A stretch of DNA of 10,832 nt from an uncultured Clostridia bacterium. Its GTDB lineage: Bacteria > Bacillota > Clostridia > Oscillospirales > Acutalibacteraceae. Location: the NCBI GenBank assembly GCA_945875045.1, contig CAMCIX010000027.1, forward strand, positions 1 through 10,832, in the 5' to 3' direction. Each line of letters starts with the position of its first letter. Position 1 is the first letter of the stretch. This document shows, piece by piece, positions 1 through 7,151 of this stretch. The translations under genes were made by a program, and so were the position numbers. The notes under the pieces were generated by a model that searched no databases, had not been told where the DNA came from, and saw only the letters and a list, made by a program, of their open reading frames with translations.

Positions 1-3
1 GAG

Positions 4-37
4 GTCTCGTGGGCTCGGAGATGTGTATAAGAGACAG
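4..37 (+). other. Illumina Nextera transposase adapter left in the assembly
   Basis: These 34 bases match the Nextera read-2 transposase adapter as I know it. The last 19 (19-37) are the Tn5 mosaic end, finishing in GTATAAGAGACAG. The match is seen directly; its identity comes from knowledge of the library chemistry. It is a sequencing artefact, so biological sequence begins at about base 38 and position 1 is a contig end. The three bases before it are also likely technical. An open frame that starts inside it (23-211) is not a gene. Confidence 0.97.
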
Positions 38-161
38 CATTACACGTATATTATAATACCAAAAATAAATTTGTCAAGTACTTTATATAATTTCCTTTAC
101 GAATTATATAAGATTTTAAAAGTTTGTTTAAAAAGCAGCTTTACAATATGGTGCGCAGACA

Positions 162-179
162 AAAAGCTAAAGCGCTTTT
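162..179. terminator. weak hairpin, possible bidirectional terminator
   Basis: AAAAGC (162-167) pairs with GCTTTT (174-179) around a six-base loop. The plus strand continues with a T-rich run, and on the minus strand the stem is followed by GCTTTTTG. On the minus strand it lies about 160 bases past the stop of the alpha/beta hydrolase and could end that transcript. The stem is short and AT-rich, so the call is tentative. Confidence 0.3.
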
Positions 180-215
180 CTTTGTTTTGTTCAGCGCAAA
201 TTTTGACTTGAATAA

Positions 216-320
216 GGCGCTAATTGGTATTGGAGTGCCGGATTGCATGACGCTTGTATTATCTCAGTAGAAACAGACGAATTTCCGTTTGATTATGGGC
301 ATATCAACGCTCTTTGGTGA
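216..320 (+). pseudogene. 35-codon gene relic
   Basis: The frame from 216 to the TGA at 318-320 reads like real protein: it begins GANWYWSAGLHDACIISVE and goes on through DEFPFDYGHINALW. It has no start codon, because a TAA lies directly upstream at 213-215, and no ribosome binding site. The dense aromatic and acidic composition and the NWYWSAGLHDA stretch resemble, from memory, a family of uncharacterised Firmicutes proteins of about 70-100 residues. I infer a truncated, non-functional remnant. Apart from the adapter, this relic and the weak hairpin, I see nothing else in the first 339 bases. Confidence 0.4.
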
Positions 321-339
321 AAGGCTGTTTGTGCTGTAT

Positions 340-1092
340 TCAGTAGCATATGTATATCAAAAAATCGGCAATCTGCGTAATTTCAGATACTCTGCATCCT
401 AAAGGGCCGTGTTCTGCAGGGTAAATTTTCAGCCGCTGAACAGCCTGCGTATTATGCGCCTCAAGCTTATTCCAAAGCGGCTGTACCATTTCGGAAATAG
501 GTGCGCAGGAATCATATTCCCCGGCAAGGCACAGAATATTTCGGTCCTTTATTTTCTCGAAAGCCTTTTCAAAGCTCATTTGGTCGCTGTGCTGTTCGAC
601 ATCCTGATAAATATATTCGGCTCCGTCACTTTGTAAAATCTTTCCCTCTTCCAAGAGGGTTGTTAAAAACTTTCTCTTTTCTTTACATAAATAGCGCCTC
701 GGATCAAACGGCGTAATCAGGATCAGTCCTCGAATGTCGGGAATATTTTTCCCCGCATTCAGCGCCGTGTTTGCCCCCATGCTGTGACCGAGCAATATGA
801 TATTACGGGCATCTACATTGTATCGGCGGCAAAATTCATCGCTTTTTGCATAACCCGCCAAATTACGGGCGTCCTCAATGCAGTGAGTGATCAGATACTT
901 TCCTTCGCTTCCCCAAGCGCCCCTGTGATGAGGCACCATAACAACACAGCCTATGCGGCAAAGAGCGTGCGCAATATCATCGTTGCGTGCCGATCCCGGA
1001 AACCAGTGCAGCATTATAACGCACGGACGCGGGTCGGAATACTCTCCGTCAGGCCACATAATTTCTCCGTACAACGAGGAAAACCATCGCAT
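340..1092 (-). CDS. alpha/beta hydrolase (serine hydrolase), probably 5'-truncated
   Basis: A 250-residue cytoplasmic protein of the alpha/beta-hydrolase fold, without a signal peptide or membrane segment. The nucleophile elbow GHSMG puts the catalytic serine at 104. The oxyanion region HWFPGS (29-34) stands where HGFPGS is more usual. The strand-end acid is probably Asp194 (GEYDSCAP) and the histidine His228 (AEHGP), giving a complete Ser-Asp-His triad. The subfamily is close to the prolyl-oligopeptidase/dienelactone-hydrolase-like group, and the substrate is unknown. The ATG at 1092 is the only usual start, but no Shine-Dalgarno precedes it. The frame stays open about 75 bases further upstream without another ATG, GTG or TTG, running antisense into the neighbouring gene. 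Relatives usually have some extra N-terminal residues, so I infer loss of the true 5' end and promoter at a junction near 1092. The fold is confident; function in this context is doubtful. Confidence 0.8.
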   Translation of the reverse strand: MRWFSSLYGEIMWPDGEYSDPRPCVIMLHWFPGSARNDDIAHALCRIGCVVMVPHHRGAWGSEGKYLITHCIEDARNLAGYAKSDEFCRRYNVDARNIILLGHSMGANTALNAGKNIPDIRGLILITPFDPRRYLCKEKRKFLTTLLEEGKILQSDGAEYIYQDVEQHSDQMSFEKAFEKIKDRNILCLAGEYDSCAPISEMVQPLWNKLEAHNTQAVQRLKIYPAEHGPLGCRVSEITQIADFLIYICY

Positions 1093-1690
1093 TGAGGCAG
1101 ATTTTATTACGGTAGAACCCAGTGATTTTGAGCTTGATCCATATGCGGAGTATAAACCGGTTATCTATCTATATCCCGAAAAAGAAACCAAGGTGACTGT
1201 TAACCTAACCTTGGATGGAAGATTGACCTGCACCTACCCTCAATATAACAACGGCTGGACTGTTACGGCCGCACCCGGCGGTACGCTGACCGATGAAAAG
1301 GGACAAACCTATAATTACCTTTATTGGGAGGGCGAAACCTACGCACGGTATGACCTGACCAAAGGCTTCTGTGTAAAGGGTGAGGATACTGCAAAATTCC
1401 TTGATGACGCATTGGATAAGCTTGGGCTTACCCGCCGCGAAGCCAATGAATTTATTGTGTACTGGCTGCCGCTGATGCAGGATAATCCGTATAACATTAT
1501 CTCGTTTCAGACCGATATCTATACCAACTCTGCAAAATTGGAAATTAACCCTGCACCTGATACGCTGATTCGTGTGTTTATGGCATGGCAGTCGGCAGAA
1601 ACCTATATTGAGCTTCCCAAACAGCAGCTCACCGCTCCCGAAAGAAACGGCTTTACAGTTGTTGAATGGGGCGGCACAGAAATGAAGTAG
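1091..1690 (+). pseudogene. 5'-truncated conserved protein of unknown function (KPVIYLYPE family)
   Basis: From about 1091 the frame encodes some 199 residues that look like a conserved Firmicutes surface-protein domain of unknown function. Landmarks are KPVIYLYPEKET near the start, TYPQYNNGW, a YNYLYWEGE stretch, EFIVYWLPLMQDNPYN and the end FTVVEWGGTEMK. The domain looks complete from KPVIYLYPE to its C-terminus. There is no ATG, GTG or TTG in frame between 1091 and the domain. The nearest upstream ATG (953) reads antisense through the hydrolase and gives unrelated sequence, so I do not accept it. A GAGGA at 1076-1080 lies ten bases before an ATT, a poor start. Full-length relatives normally carry an N-terminal part ahead of this domain. 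The best explanation is loss of the 5' portion by rearrangement, or a chimeric join. A strong terminator follows eight bases after the stop. Confidence 0.65.
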
Positions 1691-1697
1691 GATTATT

Positions 1698-1722
1698 AAA
1701 GCTCTCGGATTCGGGAGCTTTT
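1698..1722 (+). terminator. intrinsic terminator
   Basis: AAAGCTC at 1698-1704 pairs with GAGCTTT at 1715-1721. The stem extends through a T-G wobble and two G-C pairs to a GATT loop (1708-1711), giving a ten-base-pair stem that ends in TTTT. It starts eight bases after the stop of the truncated KPVIYLYPE gene and would end that transcript, which implies the gene was once transcribed in this direction. Confidence 0.8.
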
Positions 1723-1850
1723 GCTGATTTGCATTCCGGATTGGACTGTTACCTGCTGTCTAAATAAAAGCAAAAAATAAATAATATGTCAGGAAAACGG
1801 CTGCAAAAACGTTATATTAAATATATCAATTATAATTGGGGAGAAATAAA

Positions 1851-2762
1851 ATGAAGAAGTTTATAACAACATTTTTGATTGCAAGCATTGTTTTTATAAT
1901 TTCGGGGTGCAAAACACAAAAAGATTTACACACGGAAGACACTCTGAGCAGTTCACAAAGTATTGATAACAACTCGTCGCTTATCAATGATTATAATAAA
2001 GAAAGCAATGATACTGAAAGTATCGATACCGAATCCGCGCTGTCTAAGCCCGAAGCTTCGGCATCTCAAGCTTCACAGCAATCCGCAGACAATAAACAAT
2101 CTAAGCCTGCACAGGCTTTTGCTCCGTCAAGCGAGGCGGCAGCTTGTCAGCATAATTACAGAGCCGATAAAGTAGATGCCTCCTGTACCGCAGAGGGACA
2201 TATTGTATATACCTGTACAAAATGCGGGAATAGTTACCAAGAAACCATACCCGCCCGGCACGATTATTCAAAATATTTATGCGAGCGATGCGGGAAAATC
2301 GATCCCGCGGCAGATAAATTCCGGGCTATGAATGCGTGGCTTTCCACATACGGTGAGCCTAACGGCAAGGGAAATATGAATTGTTATCCAAACGACTCTT
2401 CATCACTCAGTATTTCCAATTATTTAGATCAAAACACATTTTTTATCGATTATGATGATTCGTTTGCCGGTGTATACTTTTCAGTATATGTTCAAGGCCC
2501 TGATATAAGCACGGTTTCATTCAGAAAAGATTCGACATACGGTTCATATGACATAAAGAACTCTGCGCTTTCTTCCTCACGGAAAATAGTTTTTGACGAA
2601 TTCTATACATCCGAGGAAAACCCCGTAGACGAAGATGTTTTTGCAACGGAATGTGCAAAGAAAATCGACCAATATATGCTCAAAGCGCAAAATGAAATAA
2701 TATATCCCAAAACAGGTCTAAAACTAAATGATTTCGGATTTACATATTATCAATTAAAGTAA
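1851..2762 (+). CDS. lipoprotein with Ser-rich stalk and zinc-ribbon-like motifs
   Basis: A 303-residue exported lipoprotein. I start it at the ATG at 1851 and not the upstream TTG (1836), because GGGGAG at 1838-1843 is well spaced (7 nt) and the protein then begins with a classic signal peptide, MKKFITTFLIAS. The lipobox ISGC sets the lipidated cysteine at residue 20. Residues 21-98 are a Ser/Asn/Gln/Ala-rich low-complexity stalk. Residues 99-147 carry a Cys/His pattern with paired QHNY and RHDY motifs and CxxC at 122-125 and 144-147. It resembles the short zinc-ribbon-like repeats (x-H-x-Y ... CTxCG) seen in many clostridial surface proteins. The C-terminal 150 residues form a domain I do not recognise, rich in aromatic and acidic residues. 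Function is unknown; it is anchored on the outer face of the membrane. It appears monocistronic. I found no clear promoter in the 128 bases after the preceding terminator. Confidence 0.85.
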   Translation: MKKFITTFLIASIVFIISGCKTQKDLHTEDTLSSSQSIDNNSSLINDYNKESNDTESIDTESALSKPEASASQASQQSADNKQSKPAQAFAPSSEAAACQHNYRADKVDASCTAEGHIVYTCTKCGNSYQETIPARHDYSKYLCERCGKIDPAADKFRAMNAWLSTYGEPNGKGNMNCYPNDSSSLSISNYLDQNTFFIDYDDSFAGVYFSVYVQGPDISTVSFRKDSTYGSYDIKNSALSSSRKIVFDEFYTSEENPVDEDVFATECAKKIDQYMLKAQNEIIYPKTGLKLNDFGFTYYQLK

Positions 2763-2995
2763 TTTCTTCAAATCATTGTTCGCTTAGACTTAACGATGAA
2801 GTTCTTAAGTTTTTATGTAATGAGTATTCGGCAAATTTCGAGCAGATAAATCAAAATATTGTTGCCGGTGATTTTATTGCAAATGGTCAAAAGCGTAAAT
2901 TTATTTTACAAAACCGTAATTCTGATTTATGCTGTATTTTTTATCGTGGAGATTATTTACTTAATCAAGAGTTGGTATATCCATTTTATAGCTAA
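2732..2995 (+). pseudogene. start-less ORF, probable gene relic
   Basis: After the lipoprotein gene an open frame overlaps its end and runs to a TAA at 2993-2995, with no ATG, GTG or TTG at its beginning. From about 2783 it reads LRLNDEVLKFLCNEYSANF, then a segment with FIANGQKRKFILQNR and the end GDYLLNQELVYPFYS. The composition is protein-like and the frame is open for about 70 codons in AT-rich DNA, but no ribosome binding site fits. I infer the 3' remnant of a lost gene, though chance openness is possible. Together with the promoter and operators near 3063-3114, this is what the 370-base gap before the BlaI gene holds. Confidence 0.35.
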
Positions 2996-3062
2996 AAAAT
3001 ACATTGATCACATTTTATAACGAATTTATGCACTTATCTGTTGTATATTTTGTAATACTCTC

Positions 3063-3091
3063 TTGACAGATTGGTCTACATAGTGTAGAAT
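3063..3091 (+). promoter_or_regulatory. sigma-A promoter of the blaI-M56 operon
   Basis: TTGACA (3063-3068), a 17-base spacer and TAGAAT (3086-3091) form a near-consensus vegetative promoter. The predicted start of transcription is around 3098. This leaves a short leader that includes the AGGAGG ribosome binding site at 3120-3125, seven bases before the ATG. Both operator boxes overlap or abut this promoter. Confidence 0.8.
3075..3089. promoter_or_regulatory. BlaI-type operator 1
   Basis: A perfect inverted repeat TCTACA-TAG-TGTAGA, with TACA at 3077-3080 and TGTA at 3084-3087. It covers the spacer and most of the -10 box. TACA/TGTA half-sites are the known hallmark of BlaI/MecI operators. 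Binding here would block RNA polymerase, which suggests self-repression of the operon. Confidence 0.75.
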
Positions 3092-3099
3092 TATATTAG

Positions 3100-3114
3100 T
3101 CTACAAGATGTAAA
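3100..3114. promoter_or_regulatory. BlaI-type operator 2
   Basis: TACA (3102-3105), AGA, TGTA (3109-3112) forms a second TACA-N3-TGTA box. Its flanks are slightly imperfect (C opposite A). Its centre is 25 bases from that of operator 1, and it covers the predicted transcription start. Paired operators are typical of bla and mec control regions, so two BlaI dimers are expected to bind here. Confidence 0.7.
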
Positions 3115-3132
3115 CCGATAGGAGGCATAGTT

Positions 3133-3498
3133 ATGAAAGATTATCAGATGGGGGCGGTTGAATCGCGCTTTGCCGATATTATCTGGCAAAACGAGCCTAT
3201 ATCCTCTGCGGAGCTTGCAAAACGGAGTGAAGAACAGCTAAAATGGAAAAAATCCACGACCTACACCGTTTTAAAACGGCTTTGTGATAAGGGCATTTTT
3301 GTGAATAATGGCGGAACGGTCACCTCGCTTGTTTCAAGGGAGGAATTTTATTCGGTGCAGAGCGAAAGATTTGTTGAAGAAACCTTTGACGGCTCTCTGC
3401 CCGCCTTTCTTGCCGCCTTTACCGCGCGAAAAGGCTTGACGGCTAAAGAAATAGCCGAGCTGCGCCGTATGATTGACGAATACGAGGAGGGGAAATAA
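3133..3498 (+). CDS. blaI: BlaI/MecI/CopY-family transcriptional repressor
   Basis: A 121-residue repressor of the usual family length (about 120-130). Residues 1-75 form a winged helix: helix 1 has ESRFADIIWQNEPISSAELAK and the recognition helix lies in KKSTTYTVLKRLCDKG (39-54). Residues 76-121 are the helical dimerisation part. In MecI the signal protease cuts an Asn-Phe bond in this part; by eye the equivalent here is Ala95-Phe96 in AFLAAF, which is an inference. The start follows AGGAGG with a 7-nt spacer. The stop overlaps the M56 protease start by one base (TAATG), so the two are translationally coupled, as in blaI-blaR1 pairs. Two operators upstream indicate self-repression. Besides its own operon, its targets are unknown; no beta-lactamase gene is present in this window, so the symbol denotes family only. 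Confidence 0.93.
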   Translation: MKDYQMGAVESRFADIIWQNEPISSAELAKRSEEQLKWKKSTTYTVLKRLCDKGIFVNNGGTVTSLVSREEFYSVQSERFVEETFDGSLPAFLAAFTARKGLTAKEIAELRRMIDEYEEGK

Positions 3499-6464
3499 TG
3501 GAAGCATTGTTTTTAAAGCTATTTAATATGAGCATTACCGCAAGCTGGCTTGTCTTAGCCGTTGTTATTCTTCGCCTGTTACTTAAAAAAGCGCCTAAAG
3601 CCGTCACGGTCTTTTTATGGGCGCTTGTGGGAATAAGGCTTGTATGCCCACTTTCCTTTGAGAGCGTTTTAAGCCTTATTCCCAGTGCCAAAACCGTTCC
3701 TGAAGCGGTGCTTACGGGACCTGATTTTAATATTGACACAGGACTTTCCGCAGTTGACAGCCGCATAAACGGTTATCTGGACGACAGATATTTTGAGGGC
3801 GTTACGGTGCCCGCCGGAAACGGTATGACGGTGATGGGCGTTATTTCGGCTATTTGGCTTGTCGGTATTGCCGTTATGCTGATTTATACCTTAATAAGCT
3901 ATTTTAAAATACACCGAAAGGTGTGCGAAGCCGTGCCCTATAATGAAAACATTTGGGTATGCGACCGTATTGCCGCTCCCTTTATATTGGGTGTTTTCCG
4001 TCCGAAAATTTATCTTCCCTCATCTATAGATAAGCAGGACGCTGAATATGTTATCGCCCACGAAAGAGCCCACCTTAAACGCAGCGACCACCTGATAAAA
4101 CCGCTGGGCTTTTTACTGCTTACGGTGTATTGGTTCAATCCCGTTATGTGGATAGCCTACATTCTGCTTTGCAGGGATATTGAGCTTGCCTGTGACGAAA
4201 AGGTTATCAAAACTATGGGAATTGAAATTAAAAAGCCCTATTCCGAGGCGCTTATTAATTGCAGTCTGCCAAGAAGAGCGATAGCCGCCTGTCCCTTAGC
4301 CTTCGGTGAGGTAGGGGTTAAAAGCAGGATAAAATCGGTGCTTAATTACAAAAAACCTGCTTTTTGGGTTGTTATTGTCGCACTCGCTTTGTGCGTAATA
4401 TTGCCGATTGTTTTTCTTACCAATCCGATTTCCGCAACGGCGAAAAATATTATCAATGAAAATAATTACACAATAATATCGCAGGAAAGAAGCGATATAA
4501 CGCTTTCCGTTCCTAAATCGTTAATAAAAGAAAGTGCCTACACCGAAAAGGGTCAAAAATTCAAAAAGAACGAAGTGCCCGCATACAAAACAAACACCAC
4601 AACGATATACCTTGAAAAAATTATGCTTTCAAACAGTAACGAAGATGAGCTGTTTTTGATGTTCAACTGCTCTTACGGAAGCATAGACGAAAACAACAGT
4701 ATTCTTCTTCCCTATACAAAAATAAAGGACGGCATAGAATCCTGTGTCGGTTTAAACAGCGGAGACTCAGCAAAAGACTCCGTGAGCATTTGTTCAAGCG
4801 GGCCTGATGAGCAGTTCGGATTGTCGGTAGCTAAAGAAACGATTGAAAATTCCCCTGAAGACATTAAAATATATGCTTTTTTAAATAAGCTTACATATGT
4901 TAAAAAAGGCGAAGCAAGCCCCGACAGCCTCGGCATTTCCTGTTCTGTGATAAGCGCGGAATGTGAAAATATAGAATACGAATATTTATTCGGTACTGTT
5001 AAGGGGGACTATCCGCACATTTCGGTCAGATGGACAAATAAAACCGATGATATATTGTGCTTCGGAGATGAATTTACATTATATAAGAACGGGATAATTT
5101 ACGAGCCGAAGGAAGCAATAGGCTTTCACGCCATACTGCATATCGTCGATTCGGGCGAAAGTATGGAACAGGATTATGTTTTTTCGTCTTACGATTTGGA
5201 AAGCGGAAATTACCGCCTTGAAAAGCAGTTTTATTTAAAGAGCAACCCCGATAAAAAATACCGCGCGTTTATTGAATTTTCGGTTGATAAAGCCTATTCC
5301 TTTCTCGGAAAACAGTATATCGGAGAAAAGATAGTTTTTGAAAACGGTTTATACTCGTTTGTTCTTTCGGACAATGATATTCCGCAGTTTTTAATCTCGG
5401 ATGAGGATTTCAGTCTTTTAACTACCGATTATCCCGAAGCTACTTTTTCAAGCAGTTGGTACAAAATAGACGGCTTGCAGAAAATCAAATTAAAAAGCTC
5501 AAATTTTGATGATTTGTTTGAACCTGCGGTGTGGAAACACGGTTATTCTGCAAAAAGCTTGCGCAAAAACAACCTTAACGCTTTTTCTGCGTTTGATTTA
5601 AGCGGAAGAATGTATTATCTGCTTGAGCAGAAAAACGGCGATATTTTTATCGCACAGGGTTATACCGAAACACAATCATTCCGTTGGGTTTATAAAATGA
5701 AAGAAGCAGTGGAAAGCTCTGATAACAACACCAATAGTGAAACCGATTCGTCAAGCTCGCAAACAGGCAATTATAATCCTAATTTTAACGCAACTGTGCT
5801 TGAGGTTTATAAAAATTCCGTTTTAGTCGAGCCCTTTGAGGGTAGCAATGAATTAAAATCCGCCGATAAAATAAGCGTAAACACAAATGTGATATCTACC
5901 CACCCCGTACCCGAGCTTAAAGAGGGTATGCAAATAAGGATTGTATATAACGGCACTATTGAGGAAACCTATCCCGCAAATATACCTACTGCCTTTGCAA
6001 TTTACGAGCTAAGGGAGGTTGACGGCAAATTAGAGCCTGTAATTGCAACCCCTCCGCAAAGTGAAGCGGCAACCTCCCTTACAGACAGCGATATTAAAGA
6101 AATATATGTTTTGTCGAGACCGAGCAAAGGACAAATAGATAAATTCACGGTTTCAAAAACCTATACAGACAATAAACTTAAGCAGTTAAAGGCATTTTTA
6201 ACCACAGAATACTGTGAAGGAAAAGAAGCGGATAACTGGGTAAAATTCAACCCCGCAAAACCTAACCAAACAAAGCTGGCACTTGTGCTTTCGGACGGCA
6301 CAACAATGATAATAAACATACATTTTACCGAAGGCTCTCCGTACTATATCGCGATAGGCACGGTAGAGGAAAGCTTTGACACGGAAAAGGATTATTCAGA
6401 TATCGAATACACACGCTATATAGCAAAAGCGGTATTCGGAGAATTTTTGAAATCAATAATATAG
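3498..6464 (+). CDS. M56-family (BlaR1-like) membrane metalloprotease with large non-penicillin-binding ectodomain
   Basis: A 988-residue membrane sensor protease. Membrane helices lie near 11-30, 36-57, 112-134, 198-224 and 288-308. The zinc-peptidase motif HERAH is at 188-192, with the probable third ligand Glu229 in IELACDE, so the M56 core is intact. The remaining roughly 680 residues should lie outside the cell. I see no class-D-like STxK...KTG sensor as in BlaR1. Instead there is an Ig-like segment at about 495-600 (HISVRWTNKTDDI...ESGNYRLEK, like the bacterial Ig-like Big_14 family). A segment around 625-735 includes YYLLEQKNGDIFIAQGYTET. After a Ser/Asn linker (737-760) comes a DUF3221/YobA-like OB-type domain at about 761-836 (ATVLEVYKNSVLVEP...YNGTIEETYP). 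A final domain at 865-988 is not recognised. By analogy with BlaR1 it would cleave, or cause cleavage of, the BlaI partner encoded directly upstream. The ribosome binding site is GAGGAGGGG at 3485-3493. The ligand is unknown. Confidence 0.88.
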   Translation: MEALFLKLFNMSITASWLVLAVVILRLLLKKAPKAVTVFLWALVGIRLVCPLSFESVLSLIPSAKTVPEAVLTGPDFNIDTGLSAVDSRINGYLDDRYFEGVTVPAGNGMTVMGVISAIWLVGIAVMLIYTLISYFKIHRKVCEAVPYNENIWVCDRIAAPFILGVFRPKIYLPSSIDKQDAEYVIAHERAHLKRSDHLIKPLGFLLLTVYWFNPVMWIAYILLCRDIELACDEKVIKTMGIEIKKPYSEALINCSLPRRAIAACPLAFGEVGVKSRIKSVLNYKKPAFWVVIVALALCVILPIVFLTNPISATAKNIINENNYTIISQERSDITLSVPKSLIKESAYTEKGQKFKKNEVPAYKTNTTTIYLEKIMLSNSNEDELFLMFNCSYGSIDENNSILLPYTKIKDGIESCVGLNSGDSAKDSVSICSSGPDEQFGLSVAKETIENSPEDIKIYAFLNKLTYVKKGEASPDSLGISCSVISAECENIEYEYLFGTVKGDYPHISVRWTNKTDDILCFGDEFTLYKNGIIYEPKEAIGFHAILHIVDSGESMEQDYVFSSYDLESGNYRLEKQFYLKSNPDKKYRAFIEFSVDKAYSFLGKQYIGEKIVFENGLYSFVLSDNDIPQFLISDEDFSLLTTDYPEATFSSSWYKIDGLQKIKLKSSNFDDLFEPAVWKHGYSAKSLRKNNLNAFSAFDLSGRMYYLLEQKNGDIFIAQGYTETQSFRWVYKMKEAVESSDNNTNSETDSSSSQTGNYNPNFNATVLEVYKNSVLVEPFEGSNELKSADKISVNTNVISTHPVPELKEGMQIRIVYNGTIEETYPANIPTAFAIYELREVDGKLEPVIATPPQSEAATSLTDSDIKEIYVLSRPSKGQIDKFTVSKTYTDNKLKQLKAFLTTEYCEGKEADNWVKFNPAKPNQTKLALVLSDGTTMIINIHFTEGSPYYIAIGTVEESFDTEKDYSDIEYTRYIAKAVFGEFLKSII

Positions 6465-6495
6465 CATAGTTTAAAAGTCAAGATTGCAAATTATC

Positions 6496-6521
6496 AAGCG
6501 TGCCGAATTATCGGTACGCTT
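6496..6521 (+). terminator. intrinsic terminator after the M56 gene
   Basis: AAGCGTGCCGA (6496-6506) pairs with TCGGTACGCTT (6511-6521) around an ATTA loop. This gives an 11-base-pair stem with one G-T wobble. The stem is strong but the following tract (AATTGTTGT) is only moderately T-rich. It sits 32 bases after the M56 stop and separates this operon from the ECF sigma operon. Confidence 0.65.
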
Positions 6522-6549
6522 AATTGTTGTATCAATTCTTATATATTTA

Positions 6550-6578
6550 TTGCCGTAAAAGCAAATTAATGGTATACT
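6550..6578 (+). promoter_or_regulatory. sigma-A-type promoter of the first ECF sigma operon
   Basis: TTGCCG (6550-6555), a 17-base spacer and TATACT (6573-6578), with transcription predicted from about 6585 and a leader of about 25 bases. The -10 is good and the -35 matches in four of six positions. A housekeeping-type promoter would give basal sigma and anti-sigma levels. I did not find an ECF-type AAC/CGT promoter here. Confidence 0.65.
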
Positions 6579-6608
6579 GATTTAAAACAATAATTATGAG
6601 GTTGAAAA

Positions 6609-7151
6609 ATGCTGTTTATATATTTAAGCCTGATTGATTCCGAAGAAAATAAGGATAAATTTGAAACGCTGTATTTAAGGCATAGAAAGCTTATGAAGTA
6701 TATTGCACTTGATATTTTAGGCGACGAGTACGCCGCGGAGGACGCCGTACATAACGCTTTTTTAAAAATAATTGCAAATCTTGATAAATTTTCCGAGGAA
6801 GACTGTCAGGAAAATAAAAATCTAATCGTTATAATTATTAGAAGTGTTTCAATTGATATGTATCGTAAACGAAATAGAGAGTTTGAAAACACAGATATTC
6901 TCGATAAAGAATTAACAGTTGAAACTGACTTTTCTGTTGTTCAAGTTGAAGACATTCTTAAAGAAATCGAAGCTTTGCCGGAAATTTATAGAGATGTCCT
7001 TCTTCTTAAGGTCGAATATGATTTTAAGGATAGGGATATTGCTAAGATGTTAGGAATAAATGTTGACACTGTAAGCAAACGACTTGAACGTGCCCGAAAG
7101 CAACTGAAACAACAAATATTCAAGGAGGTTCATCAAAATGAAGAACCTTAA
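6609..7151 (+). CDS. ECF-type RNA polymerase sigma factor
   Basis: A 180-residue group-4 (extracytoplasmic function) sigma factor of the normal length. Region 2 spans about 16-88, with the core-binding motif AAEDAVHNAFLKI (42-54) and a basic end RSVSIDMYRKRNR (78-90) for the -10 element. Region 4 spans about 115-168, with the helix-turn-helix DRDIAKMLGINVDTVSKRLERARKQL recognising the -35 element. Region 3 is absent, as expected. The start at 6609 follows GAGG (6598-6601) with seven bases between. The gene overlaps its neighbour by 14 bases, the classic arrangement of a sigma factor with its membrane anti-sigma. Its regulon is unknown. A near-copy of codons 15-29 appears downstream at 9213-9257. 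Confidence 0.92.
   Translation: MLFIYLSLIDSEENKDKFETLYLRHRKLMKYIALDILGDEYAAEDAVHNAFLKIIANLDKFSEEDCQENKNLIVIIIRSVSIDMYRKRNREFENTDILDKELTVETDFSVVQVEDILKEIEALPEIYRDVLLLKVEYDFKDRDIAKMLGINVDTVSKRLERARKQLKQQIFKEVHQNEEP

Noticed and set aside
23..211. 62-codon open frame at the left edge
   Set aside because: It begins inside the sequencing adapter, has no ribosome binding site and is AT-rich low-complexity sequence.
953..1090. N-terminal extension of the KPVIYLYPE gene from the ATG at 953
   Set aside because: This stretch is the antisense of the hydrolase coding sequence and reads as unrelated protein. The hydrolase on the other strand has clear motifs.
1836..1850. TTG start for the lipoprotein
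   Set aside because: It lies on the ribosome binding site itself; the ATG at 1851 gives a proper spacer and signal peptide.
2788..2814. Hairpin ACTTAA...TTAAGT followed by five T as a terminator for the lipoprotein gene
   Set aside because: The stem is only six A/T-rich pairs with an 11-base loop, too weak, and it lies in a frame that looks coding.
4518..4529. SLIK at residues 341-344 of the M56 protein as a penicillin-binding SxxK site
   Set aside because: No matching SxN/YGN or KTG motifs at proper spacing, and the surroundings do not resemble a transpeptidase fold.
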